64,000 nt of DNA from an uncultured Clostridia bacterium (GCA_958419945.1 CATZIC010000001.1:50487-114486); one strand, 5' to 3'. Positions 46,467-54,890 are shown, counted from the stretch's first letter. Numbers and translations: made by a program. Notes: generated by a model from the sequence alone, not told the origin.

Positions 46467-46622
46467 TGCTGAAATTTAACGCCGAAACACAAAGAGAAAG
46501 GCAAAAAATCGACCGAAATCGTACTTTATGCTATGTATGAGCGCTTGCGTCTTTCAAGAAAGCGTTTTGCTAAAATAATGGTAATGGCGTTGATTACGGT
46601 TAATACAACGCCTGCAAAAAGC
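46467..46622. repeat. Inverted-repeat element, copy B
   Basis: 46472-46577 is related to 14599-14707, sharing AAAGAGAAAGGC, ATCGACCG, CTTGCG/TTTGCG and AAGCGTTTTGC in the same order. The outer inverted repeat is weaker here. Confidence 0.6.
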
Positions 46623-46641
46623 ACTTTTTTATAAATTCGGG

Positions 46642-46669
46642 AACCACCTGCCATGCAGGTGGTTTTTTT
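46642..46669. terminator. Terminator downstream of CotH gene
   Basis: AACCACCTGC/GCAGGTGGTT stem with a T7 tail. Confidence 0.85.
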
Positions 46670-46675
46670 GCGATT

Positions 46676-46905
46676 AAAAAGTGCCATAAACCGGCCTATA
46701 GGTCGGTTTTCCCGCTTTTTTGATTTTTGCGCGTCTTGTTTAAATTAAATAAGGTAACTTGAATTCCCCCCAAAAGTTTAAAAAAATCTACACCCATGGA
46801 TCGAGATACCACGAAGGGTATCCCAAAGTGTAGATTTTTTCGATTGTGGGTTTAACTTTTTTACCCAAAAGTTAGCCTATAAGTCGGTTAGCGGCAGTTT
46901 TTTAC
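46676..46905. repeat. Two palindrome copies flanking a long terminator hairpin
   Basis: TTATAG-family copies lie at 46676-46721 and 46867-46895. Between them 46780-46840 forms AATCTACAC/GTGTAGATT with a nested GATACC/GGTATC hairpin. Confidence 0.75.
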
Positions 46906-46996
46906 TAAAAAGGTCTGTTTTTTGCATGGCGTTTCAGGTCCCTTTTATTTTAAAAAATGTAGAATAAAAGGGCGGAAGGTTCAAAAAATGTGGAAT

Positions 46997-47045
46997 AAAA
47001 AATAACCTAAGCCGAGTGATTGTTAGTGGCGCCTTAGGTTATCTT
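46997..47045. terminator. Terminator with conserved AACCTAAGC stem
   Basis: Second member of the three-copy set; AAATAACCTAAG pairs with CTTAGGTTAT. It lies just beyond the RES gene. Confidence 0.75.
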
Positions 47046-47152
47046 TGGCTCACCATGAGTAACCTTATTCTAATATTAGGTTGCGTTTTTTATAGAAAAT
47101 AATAGTACAATTTAAATTCAAACATCAGTTTAAATATTGTTTCGCTGCTATG

Positions 47153-48217
47153 CTAAATGTAATCGTATTCGTCCGAAATAGATTCCAATCCCCACAAAAA
47201 CGGTGTTTCTTTAATATCTCGATCATTTAACATATCGGCTAATCTTGGATTAACTTCAATTTTATTTATGTCGAACTGCTTTGGCTCGCCAAGTTTTATA
47301 CATTTTCTAAATCTTACATCGTATCCTTCCGAGTCAAATGATTTGGAGACAAGAACTATATTATGACCACCCATTGATTTAACCTCATCATTTGAACTAC
47401 ATGACTCATAACGAATTCCATCAAAATAGTCATCACTCGCAACCCATTGGAGTAATAACTGAGGTATAATATATTCTTCTTTAAAATTAGCTTTCGGATA
47501 TTGAGTAACTACGGAGCAAGCTGCTCTCAACGGATAAGAACAAATATGTTTCAATAAATAGTTTCTTACAAACGGCTTATCTTGCTCATTATGAAACCAA
47601 CAGGAGAAGCTATGTTTTAGTGGCAATAATTTTTCAGAGAAATCTATAAACTTTAGACAATTGTTTTCATCCTGCGGAATATCAAATTTTGCAATCGTAA
47701 ACTGTTCGGGCATTCCGCATTCGTACCAACACAATTCTGCTTGAGAAGCCAAATATAAGCATGGATAACCAGGCATACTGTATCTTTCAGTTTTTACTAA
47801 CTGTCTCTTGGTGGCTGGGATATGGAACAATTCTTTCCTTTCGGGTAGAAAGTCAATACCTCCTCTAATTCTGTAATAGCTTTCTCTCCTATATGCTCCT
47901 GAATAGCGTTGCATCATTTCCGATTTCATTTTTTCAAACGTTTCAAAAGCTCTATTAGAGGCATCAATTATTCTTCCTGTTGCGTGTAATCGTAGCACCT
48001 CTAATAATTGGTTAGAGTTAGTTTCTATTTCTGGCAATTTAGCTGCCACCATTTTACACATATCTTCGCCTACAAGTGAATTGTCCAAGGGAGATATTGA
48101 ATCTTTTAACATGGCAATGTATTGATTATAATTTTCGCTTAAAAACTCAAACATTGTTTTATTACCACGCTTTAAGTGACAACGAAAACTTTCCAATATT
48201 TCAAGTAGCTTATCCAT
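47153..48217 (-). CDS. RES-domain protein (putative NAD-consuming toxin-like)
   Basis: 354 residues. The first 150 are helical with no recognised domain. From about 115 the pattern YYRIR... ELFHIPATKRQLVKTERYS, MPGYPCLYLASQAELCWYE matches the RES domain core (Arg, Tyr, then Ser/Glu in LYLAS...WYE). RES domains in RES-Xre toxin-antitoxin modules degrade NAD+. Here no Xre antitoxin is adjacent, and the N-terminal helical domain is unlike the small RES toxins; it could be a sensor or a defence effector. The gene is AT-rich compared with its surroundings and sits beside a tRNA island. SD AGGAG precedes ATG 48217. Confidence 0.72.
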   Translation of the reverse strand: MDKLLEILESFRCHLKRGNKTMFEFLSENYNQYIAMLKDSISPLDNSLVGEDMCKMVAAKLPEIETNSNQLLEVLRLHATGRIIDASNRAFETFEKMKSEMMQRYSGAYRRESYYRIRGGIDFLPERKELFHIPATKRQLVKTERYSMPGYPCLYLASQAELCWYECGMPEQFTIAKFDIPQDENNCLKFIDFSEKLLPLKHSFSCWFHNEQDKPFVRNYLLKHICSYPLRAACSVVTQYPKANFKEEYIIPQLLLQWVASDDYFDGIRYESCSSNDEVKSMGGHNIVLVSKSFDSEGYDVRFRKCIKLGEPKQFDINKIEVNPRLADMLNDRDIKETPFLWGLESISDEYDYI

Positions 48218-48254
48218 TTTATTTCTCCTGAAGCAAGTACTCTTTAGTAGCTAT

Positions 48255-48283
48255 ATTATACCAAAAAATATGTCCTTTTTCAA
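48255..48283 (-). promoter_or_regulatory. Promoter of the RES gene
   Basis: TTGAAA (48278-48283), a 17-bp spacer and TATAAT (48255-48260) on the minus strand. Confidence 0.8.
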
Positions 48284-48443
48284 CCGTTAATATAAACAAA
48301 AAATCCAGTGCATAATTACTTTCGTCTAAAAAGAATTTTTTCTTTCTTATACTAGTTTAGTTTTGTTTTCTGCCACCAACATAAAATCAGAAAGACAGTT
48401 GTTCTTACCTTATAACATATAATTGAAATATTATTATTTTACA

Positions 48444-48492
48444 AAAAATAACCTAAGCCGTGCTTTTGTTGCAAGCGGTTTAGGTTATTTTT
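48444..48492. terminator. Terminator with conserved AACCTAAGC stem, next to tRNA-Arg
   Basis: Third member of the set; its T-run abuts the CCA end of the tRNA gene, so it terminates tRNA-Arg on the minus strand. Confidence 0.8.
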
Positions 48493-48568
48493 GGCGCGCC
48501 ATGAGGAGCTCGAATCCCCAACCTTTGGTTCCGTAGACCAACGCTCTATCCAATTGAGCTAATGGCGC
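48492..48568 (-). tRNA. tRNA-Arg (ACG)
   Basis: 77 bases with a GCGCCAT/ATGGCGC acceptor stem, D-arm GCTC..GAGC, anticodon stem TTGGT/ACCAA with loop CTACGGA giving anticodon ACG, T-loop TTCGAGC, and an encoded CCA end. Confidence 0.97.
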
Positions 48569-48741
48569 AAAAATCGCTAAATCCTTTTACGTAACGCTAC
48601 GGCATTACAACTCTTCACCCAAAAAACGGTGCTCATAAGCGGATTTGCTATATGATTATAATCTTTATCGAAAGCTTTGTCAAATATTTTCCAAACAATC
48701 GAAGACAAAAATAAAAAAATTCTGAAACTACACTATTTTTT

Positions 48742-48770
48742 TTGACAAGCCCTCATTTTTGTGCTATGAT
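48742..48770 (+). promoter_or_regulatory. Promoter of tRNA-Ser
   Basis: TTGACA (48742-48747), a 17-bp spacer, TATGAT (48765-48770). Confidence 0.85.
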
Positions 48771-48808
48771 TTATTAGTCTTAAATATTAAGTTTTCATTT
48801 TCAGCTAT

Positions 48809-48899
48809 GGAGAAGTACCCAAGTGGCTGAAGGGGCTCCCCTGCTAAGGGAGTAGTACGGTTAAACGTAGCGCGGGTTCAAATCCCGCCTTCTCCGCCA
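48809..48899 (+). tRNA. tRNA-Ser (GCT)
   Basis: 91 bases with GGAGAAG/CTTCTCC acceptor stem, anticodon stem CTCCC/GGGAG and loop CTGCTAA giving anticodon GCT, a long variable arm as in class II tRNAs, T-loop TTCAAAT and an encoded CCA end. Confidence 0.97.
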
Positions 48900-48900
48900 A
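48879..48900 (+). repeat. tRNA-Ser 3'-end repeat, copy 1 (att-like)
   Basis: The last 22 bases of the tRNA region, CAAATCCCGCC then TTCTCCGCCAA, are repeated exactly at 49070-49091. Confidence 0.75.
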
Positions 48901-49069
48901 ATATATCCCCCCAGTTTTTGCTGGTGGGATATGTTTTATATAAGCTAAAACGGGATTTGAACGGGCAGGAAGCGGTGGCGTACAAGTTGAATTAGCAGAT
49001 TTTGCCACCGCCAAACAGTCCTGTGGACTGTTTGCTGCACAGGCGTGATAGAAGGCAAAGCCTTCGGAG
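48901..49069 (+). other. Spacer between att-like copies: terminator and hairpins
   Basis: A terminator (48901-48938, GGTGGGATATG arm) is followed by an inverted T-arm-like segment ATTTGAACGGGCAGG (48955-48969), a GCGGTGGC/GCCACCGC stem, AAACAGTCC/GGACTGTTT and GAAGGC/GCCTTC. The reverse strand is open at 48844-49176 but is an artefact. Confidence 0.6.
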
Positions 49070-49205
49070 CAAATCCCGCCTTCTCCGCCAAACATATCCC
49101 ACCGGATTATATTGCGGGTGGGATATGTTTTTATAAGCCTAAACGGAATTTGAACGGGCAGGTAGCGACGACACACAAATCAATTAACAGAATCTTGTCG
49201 TCTTT
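49070..49205 (+). repeat. tRNA-Ser 3'-end repeat, copy 2, with terminator and stem
   Basis: The exact 22-bp repeat (49070-49091) is followed by CATATCCCACC/GGTGGGATATG plus T5 (49092-49133), the T-arm-like ATTTGAACGGGCAGG (49148-49162), and a GACGAC/GTCGTC stem in the place where copy 1 has GCGGTGGC/GCCACCGC. Confidence 0.75.
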
Positions 49206-49265
49206 TGTAGAATTATTTCCACTCAAAAAAGTCGTATCATATTATTAAATTATGAGGATGGAATT

Positions 49266-49760
49266 ATGAAAATATCAAAACAAATTGAAAACATTGGAAC
49301 AGTATGCTATGAAGAAAACGTATGGACGGGAAAGAAGTCGTTATCTCTGGATGGAGTAAAGATGAATAAATTATCTAAGACAAATTTTCAATATGTTAAA
49401 GATAATACAGTTATGCATTTTACTTTAGAGGGTAGTGTTTTACAAGGGATAAATTTAGTTGTTAATGGAGCAAAATATGAGATGCTTCAAAAAACTGCCT
49501 GGTATGAGTACATTGTGGCTTTTCTTGGATTTGTATTTATTCTTATTTGGGGCAATGTGCCATCACTTTGTGGGATTTTTCCAGTAGTTGGTGGAGCAAT
49601 AGGTGGTCTTTTCGGTGCATTAGGAGCAATACTTGGTATCTATATGATGAGAGTATCAAAAAAACCAGTCATTAGACTACTAATCGGTCTTGCTGGTTCA
49701 GCTATCGCAGTATTAATATGTTTTTTTATTGGTCTTGCTATTGTAAGCATAGCTATGTAA
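49266..49760 (+). CDS. Small membrane protein, unrecognised
   Basis: 164 residues. The N-terminal 75 form a beta-rich soluble-like domain; then come three hydrophobic segments (about 82-98, 100-130, 140-163) with Gly-rich stretches. ATG at 49266 with AGGATGGAATT just upstream. It lies between the second and third tRNA-end repeats, so it is probably cargo of an inserted cassette. I recognise no family. The sequence is AT-rich, as is the RES gene. Confidence 0.7.
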   Translation: MKISKQIENIGTVCYEENVWTGKKSLSLDGVKMNKLSKTNFQYVKDNTVMHFTLEGSVLQGINLVVNGAKYEMLQKTAWYEYIVAFLGFVFILIWGNVPSLCGIFPVVGGAIGGLFGALGAILGIYMMRVSKKPVIRLLIGLAGSAIAVLICFFIGLAIVSIAM

Positions 49761-49847
49761 AAAGAAGATTCTTTTTGACATACAAAAAGAAAATAATATA
49801 AATTACAATTTATAGGGGTGTGCATTGTATTAAAATGTATCTTCCTT

Positions 49848-49935
49848 GCCAAATATATCCCACCTGCTTTTTGCGGGTGGGATATGTTTTTATAAGCCTA
49901 AACGGAATTTGAACGGGCAGGTAGCGGTCGCTTGT
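49848..49935 (+). repeat. tRNA-end repeat, copy 3 (diverged) with terminator
   Basis: GCCAAATATATCCCACC and GGTGGGATATG with T5 match copy 2, followed by the same ATTTGAACGGGCAGGTAGCG segment. The tRNA-derived part is reduced to CTTCCTTGCCAA. Confidence 0.7.
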
Positions 49936-49979
49936 TATATATCCGATAATTAGCATTAGCGCCGGTTTGATTTTTTTAG

Positions 49980-50008
49980 TTGCAAATATTAGTTTAGTAT
50001 GATAAAAT
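49980..50008 (+). promoter_or_regulatory. Promoter of the small gene at 50048
   Basis: TTGCAA (49980-49985), a 17-bp spacer, TAAAAT (50003-50008). Confidence 0.6.
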
Positions 50009-50047
50009 TGATTGTACGATAAGTAAAACTAAACGAGGTATAGTGCC

Positions 50048-50452
50048 GTGTGCTTACACAATCTTTTTCGACGCAAAAAGGATGAATTTGAGAAAAATCC
50101 TAAAACATATATCGAAACGCTATTTCGTTTTTTAGAGGAGAAGGGTTTTAAGAAATCCCATCGTCAAGTAAATTATGAAAGCTGGTTCAGTTATGAAAAA
50201 GAGGATTTTCATATCACGATTAACTATAGTTTCTATAAAGAAATGCAGGTTTGGTTCGACGTATATTATAAAACTTGGGATAACGAACCTTTAATTAAAC
50301 ATCTTTATATTAAAGATGAACACTATAAATTGCAGTTCAAAAATTACGATAATTTAAACTGTAAAGAAAAATTAGATTTAGTTGCCGAATACCTTTCCAA
50401 ATACGTGGAGCACGTTATCAGTGCGAATATAGAAAGTCGGAGATACTATTAA
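50048..50452 (+). CDS. Hypothetical protein
   Basis: 134 residues from a GTG at 50048 with AGG nine bases upstream. Charged and aromatic throughout (YESWFSYEKEDFHITINYSF), without signal peptide or membrane helix; mixed alpha/beta by eye. No family recognised. It sits beyond the third tRNA-end repeat, so it may be another cassette gene. A terminator follows at 50511-50552. Confidence 0.65.
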   Translation: MCLHNLFRRKKDEFEKNPKTYIETLFRFLEEKGFKKSHRQVNYESWFSYEKEDFHITINYSFYKEMQVWFDVYYKTWDNEPLIKHLYIKDEHYKLQFKNYDNLNCKEKLDLVAEYLSKYVEHVISANIESRRYY

Positions 50453-50510
50453 AGTTAACAATTTTATTTATCGCACAAAAAATCCTTTTATGTTACTACT
50501 TTTTAAAGTG

Positions 50511-50552
50511 ATACCCAACCGGACCGGCAAAAGGTTTGATTGGGTATTTTTT
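50511..50552 (+). terminator. Terminator after the gene at 50048
   Basis: ATACCCAA/TTGGGTAT stem and T-run. Confidence 0.8.
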
Positions 50553-51000
50553 ATATCACAGTGAAATTTAGACTTTATTTTTCTTGAAATCTCGCTCTGA
50601 TAAGCGAAAGAAAAGCGTTATAAACCCGCCTATAGGTCGGTTATCGTGTTTTTTTAATATTTCCTGATATACGCTTTTAGTCACGTTACAAATAAATCGC
50701 TGTCATTAAAATCGTTGTTGCGAGGCAATTTATTGGTGAAGCGAATAAAAATGGGAATGGCTTTTACGATTGGATTGCCACGTCGCTTCGCTCCTCGCAA
50801 TGACGGAAGGGGTACTATAAGTTTGGAGTGTGGAGTTAAGGATATAAAACATTATATAAAATGGTCGTTAATCGGCTTATAGCGCCACTTTTGCGAGTTT
50901 GGGGGGTGGAGTTTTGAGTGTGGAGTGGGATATTTGCTTCGTCGTTGGGAGGCGGTGGGAATAGTTATATTTCGGCAACGACGACTATCGTAGATAAGAA
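50553..51000. repeat. Intergenic repeats
   Basis: TTATAG palindromes at 50611-50655 and 50862-50892; a CATTGCGAG repeat at 50771-50806 and a partial copy near 50713. No gene seen. Confidence 0.7.
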
Positions 51001-51039
51001 AAGAGCGGAACGCATTTTTTTGGCGCTTCGCTCTTTTTT
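51001..51039. terminator. Terminator downstream of the InlB-repeat gene
   Basis: AAGAGCGGAACGC and GCGCTTCGCTCTT with T-run; serves the minus-strand gene ending at 51083. Confidence 0.75.
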
Positions 51040-51082
51040 ACTATAAATTTGTTATGAAACTTATTGCGCTTTCATTCTTTTA

Positions 51083-54000
51083 TTACGCTGTTTTTTCAAC
51101 CAACGTAACGGGTGCGGTCAATGCCTCGGTGCCGTCTGAATTCTTGATGGAAAGAACTATCATCTGATAGGTGTTGCCGTCTTTTTTGAAGGCAAACGTC
51201 ATAACCTGACCGCTTGATGAATGGGTAGCGGTAAAGGTTGTGCCGCTCAACGCCTCGGTGTTTTCATCGGTAACATAGGAACGGGCAAGGGTCTTGCCGC
51301 CGAGTTTAACTTTATAACTTGCAAAATTAGCATCCCAGGAAAAGTTAATCGTCGTATATCCGTTGTAGATTTCTGTAGCACCGCCTGAAAGAACGAAGTT
51401 TTTGCCGGAAAGATCTTTCAAAGCGACGTTTGCGTATTCGCCAACTTCCCCTACGCTTGCGGTGAATTCACCATTGTCGAGCATTTCGTCATTGTTATTA
51501 CAAAGGTATAACTTACTCATATCCGCTTTAACTAACAGATAGTAAGCGGCCTCCATTCTCACCGAATAATAAAGGGAATCGGTGCCGTATATATCAGGTT
51601 TCCATGTCGAACTACTGTTGTCCGTTAAGTTTGCTTCTTTTACAGTACCGTCCGACAAAGTGTATTGCACTTTGGTCTTGTCGGTGCTTATAATGAATTT
51701 AACGTAAGTCTCTCCGCCGGAAGGCAAAAATCCGCCCTTTGCGGGAGTGGTGCAATTACCTACGAAGGTCGTACCTTCAAACGCAGGCTGAACGTCTTTC
51801 CAAACGGCGGTAATCGTAACCGATTCGCCGGAATTAGCCATATAACTAGTTCCTGCGTTATATTCGTTTCCATTGACGCTCCAGCATTTGAATTCCTTGC
51901 CTTCGGGGGCGGTGTAGGTGTTAGCTGGCAATACGATCTTATACATTCCGCTTGAAGCGTTATACTCTGCGGTTGCAGTGGGTGCTACGCCCGAGCCGCC
52001 GGCCGCAGCGAATGTAATAGTAGGTTCGGCGGGCGTAGGTGCCCCATTTCCGAACGTATAGGTCTTTCCACCATAGGTTAGCGTAATCGCCAAGCCGTTA
52101 TCGTCCAACGTGCCGCTGACAGCAGCTCCGCCTTCAAGCGTAATCGTAATCGCCGTGCCGCTTTGCGTGAAGGTTAAGAGAACTTCTTGGTACTGACTTC
52201 CGTCTTCCGCTTCACCGAAAATTGCCAAAAGTCCACTGTTTGTGTCAAAAAACAATCCAATCTGAGAAGTATAAGCATTGTCATATCCTACGTACACGTG
52301 CTGCCACTGTGCTACAAAGACAGTGTTATCACCCAAAGTATATTTATCGCCGGCGGCGTATACTTCACTTTCAGTACCGCCTTCTTTTTTCCAACCGGCA
52401 AACATATAGTTGCTTTCGGCAGTAAAAGTAATTTCTTCCAATAAATAATAGGTTCCGCCTGTTACGTCGGTTTTAACGATGTCTGCGCCGGTTGCATGAT
52501 CGCCCGCTTTGTAGGTTACGGTGAATTTACCCTTCTCCCACTTTGCCATAAACACGAGTGTCGCTTCCGCATAATCTGCAAGAATCGTATATGTTTCGCC
52601 GGGCTGATAAAGTACCGTATTGCTTCCACCTTTAACGTACCAACCCTTAAACACGTAACCGACGTAATTTGACTTAGCGGTAAAGGTATTTTCGGGAAGA
52701 GTAATCGTATCGCCCGCTTTTTTACCTGTCTGAGATTCGGGAGCCGTTCCCTCTCCCTGGAAAGCGGTTTCAAAGCTTACCGTAATTTCGGTTGCGACAT
52801 TTTTCCAAACCGCCGTAAGAGTGTGGTTAGCGGTGCCCACGTATCTATCGCCTGCCTGATAAGTATCCGTGCCGTCCGTCCAACCGCCGAACACTTTACC
52901 TTCGCTGTGCGTGAGACCGGTTCCGTCGGGAAGCGTAATGCCCATAGGCGTCCACATCGTTTTCCACATAGGTTCAACCGTGCCGGTGCCTTCGCCTGCC
53001 GAGAAGGTCACTTTGTATGCATAGACGGCGTAAAGTGTAAGATCCGCAGTAACCGGCGTATCAAAGGAATATTCCATTCCATCTTCAGTAGACCAATAGC
53101 GGAACAGTTTGCCACTTGCGATTACAGGATCGGTCGCAGGTTTTTTAACCGTTTTTCCATCCTCGACTTGTTCCGTCCAGGTTGCACCTTCATTGTTAGG
53201 CTCGAAAGTTACGGTGTGCTTAACAACCGGCGTTCCGTTTCCAAAGGTATAGGTCTTTCCACCGTAGGTTAGCGTAATCGAGAGAAGATTGTTTTCTAAC
53301 GTTCCGTTGGTGGCGGTGCCGCCTTCAAGGGTAACCGTGATTGCCGTGCCGTTAAGAGTTAAGGTTAAAGGAATATATTGGTCCTGGCTTCCGTCTTCGG
53401 CTTCACCGGGAATATATAATAGCCCCTCGTTTGTGTCAAAATACAACACGATTTGAGCAGTGTAATCATTGTCTAACCCTGCGTACATGTGAATCCACTG
53501 TGCTACAAAGACAGTATTTTCACCAATCGTATAAGTGCCGTCACTCAAAACTTCGGTCGTACCTTCTTTTGCCCAACCTGCAAACATATAGTTGCTGTCG
53601 GGTGTGAAAGTAACTTCAGACGCATCCAATAAAAAGATCTTTCCGCCTTTTACGTTTTTAACGATGTCTGCGCCGCTTGCGTGAGCTCCCGCTTTATAAG
53701 TGACGGTAAAGTCGCCTTTATCCCACTTTGCCTTAAACACGAGGGTTTCTTCCGCATAATCGGAAGGAATCGTGTAAGTGTCGCCCGGTTGATAGAGTAC
53801 CGAACTGTTTGTGCTCTCGTACCAACCTTTAAACACGTAACCGACGTTCTTAGCCGTAAAGGTGTTTTCGGGAAGGGTAATAGTGTTGCCTGCAATTACC
53901 GTTTGAGATTCGGGAGCCGTTCCCTCTCCCTGGTAAGTGGTTTCAAAACTTACCGTAATTTCGGTTGCGGCATCTTTCCACACCGCCGTAATAGTATGGT

Positions 54001-54718
54001 TGGCTGTTCCTACGAATCTATCGCCTGCCTGGTAAGTATTCGTGCCGTCCGTCCAGCCGCCGAACACTTTACCTTCGCTATGACTTAGACCTGTTTCGGC
54101 GGGAAGCGTGATGCCCATCGGAGTCCACATTTTTACCCATATAGGTTCAATCGCGCCCGTTCCTTCGCCCGCCTCAAAGTTCAATTTGTAAGCGTAGCTT
54201 GCGGTGAGCGTAAGGTCCGCCGTAACCGGTGTATCGAAGGAATACTCTCCCTCTTCGGTTCCCCAATAACGGAATAGTTTGCCACTTGCGATTACGGGAT
54301 CGGTCGCAGGTTTTGCAACCGTTTTTCCATCCTCGATCTGTTCAGTCCAGGTTTCACCTTCATTGTTCGGATCGAAAGTTACGGTGTGCATGACAACCGG
54401 CGGAGCGTCCTCTTCCCACTGCGCGGTAAAGGTGACGTCTTTTGCCGGCATCGTGTAGATTGCCCCCGCAGCATAATCCGCCGTGCCGTCGTTCCAGGCT
54501 GTAAAATGGTAACCATCTTTAGTAAGCCCGGAAGCCGAAGGGAGTTCAAAAGTTATACCCTCGACGTGAGTTTCCCCGGTCGGCACCGTGCCCGTTCCTT
54601 CGCCTGCACTAAACGTGACGGCATAGGTCTTAATTACCGGCAGGCCTGTGCAACCGGCTAACATGACAAGTGTTGCCGCCATGACGACGAGCAAGACTGC
54701 TAATGCTCTCTTTTTCAT
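51083..54718 (-). CDS. Large InlB-repeat lipoprotein with internal duplication
   Basis: 1211 residues from ATG 54718 (GGAGG upstream; the frame to 54766 has no site). Lipobox VMLAGC (Cys23). About ten InlB/Listeria-Bacteroides repeats follow, each 60-75 residues with a GW motif (FTAWNDG, FGGWTDG, FKGWY, FAGW). A block of about 396 residues is present twice: it includes HTVTF-PNNEG, GKLFRYW, TLTASYAY or LYAVYAY, HSEGKVFGGWTDG and the closing TYGGKTYTFGNG. The DNA copies lie about 52050-53235 and 53236-54400. A C-terminal non-repeat part (about 980-1211) ends the protein. A surface adhesin or matrix protein is likely; the ligand is unknown. Confidence 0.85.
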   Translation of the reverse strand: MKKRALAVLLVVMAATLVMLAGCTGLPVIKTYAVTFSAGEGTGTVPTGETHVEGITFELPSASGLTKDGYHFTAWNDGTADYAAGAIYTMPAKDVTFTAQWEEDAPPVVMHTVTFDPNNEGETWTEQIEDGKTVAKPATDPVIASGKLFRYWGTEEGEYSFDTPVTADLTLTASYAYKLNFEAGEGTGAIEPIWVKMWTPMGITLPAETGLSHSEGKVFGGWTDGTNTYQAGDRFVGTANHTITAVWKDAATEITVSFETTYQGEGTAPESQTVIAGNTITLPENTFTAKNVGYVFKGWYESTNSSVLYQPGDTYTIPSDYAEETLVFKAKWDKGDFTVTYKAGAHASGADIVKNVKGGKIFLLDASEVTFTPDSNYMFAGWAKEGTTEVLSDGTYTIGENTVFVAQWIHMYAGLDNDYTAQIVLYFDTNEGLLYIPGEAEDGSQDQYIPLTLTLNGTAITVTLEGGTATNGTLENNLLSITLTYGGKTYTFGNGTPVVKHTVTFEPNNEGATWTEQVEDGKTVKKPATDPVIASGKLFRYWSTEDGMEYSFDTPVTADLTLYAVYAYKVTFSAGEGTGTVEPMWKTMWTPMGITLPDGTGLTHSEGKVFGGWTDGTDTYQAGDRYVGTANHTLTAVWKNVATEITVSFETAFQGEGTAPESQTGKKAGDTITLPENTFTAKSNYVGYVFKGWYVKGGSNTVLYQPGETYTILADYAEATLVFMAKWEKGKFTVTYKAGDHATGADIVKTDVTGGTYYLLEEITFTAESNYMFAGWKKEGGTESEVYAAGDKYTLGDNTVFVAQWQHVYVGYDNAYTSQIGLFFDTNSGLLAIFGEAEDGSQYQEVLLTFTQSGTAITITLEGGAAVSGTLDDNGLAITLTYGGKTYTFGNGAPTPAEPTITFAAAGGSGVAPTATAEYNASSGMYKIVLPANTYTAPEGKEFKCWSVNGNEYNAGTSYMANSGESVTITAVWKDVQPAFEGTTFVGNCTTPAKGGFLPSGGETYVKFIISTDKTKVQYTLSDGTVKEANLTDNSSSTWKPDIYGTDSLYYSVRMEAAYYLLVKADMSKLYLCNNNDEMLDNGEFTASVGEVGEYANVALKDLSGKNFVLSGGATEIYNGYTTINFSWDANFASYKVKLGGKTLARSYVTDENTEALSGTTFTATHSSSGQVMTFAFKKDGNTYQMIVLSIKNSDGTEALTAPVTLVEKTA

Positions 54719-54848
54719 TATAATACCTCCAAAATTTTTACACGAAAGAATTGCCACTAAGAACAAGTGATACCGAGATGAAGGCTTTTCTTCCAGAGTT
54801 TATCTAATTAATTATAATATAAAGTCTATATTATTTGCCTTAAAAATA

Positions 54849-54877
54849 GTTGATAATGGGCTTATAGCCCCGCTTTT
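54849..54877. repeat. TTATAG palindrome copy
   Basis: GGGCTTATAGCCC core, perfect palindrome, between two minus-strand genes. Confidence 0.7.
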
Positions 54878-54890
54878 ATAAAATAACTAT

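Noticed and set aside
48844..49176. Minus-strand open frame of 110 codons over the tRNA-Ser end
   Set aside because: It reads tRNA and terminator repeats in reverse (GGEGGI-type artefact seen at many tRNA genes).
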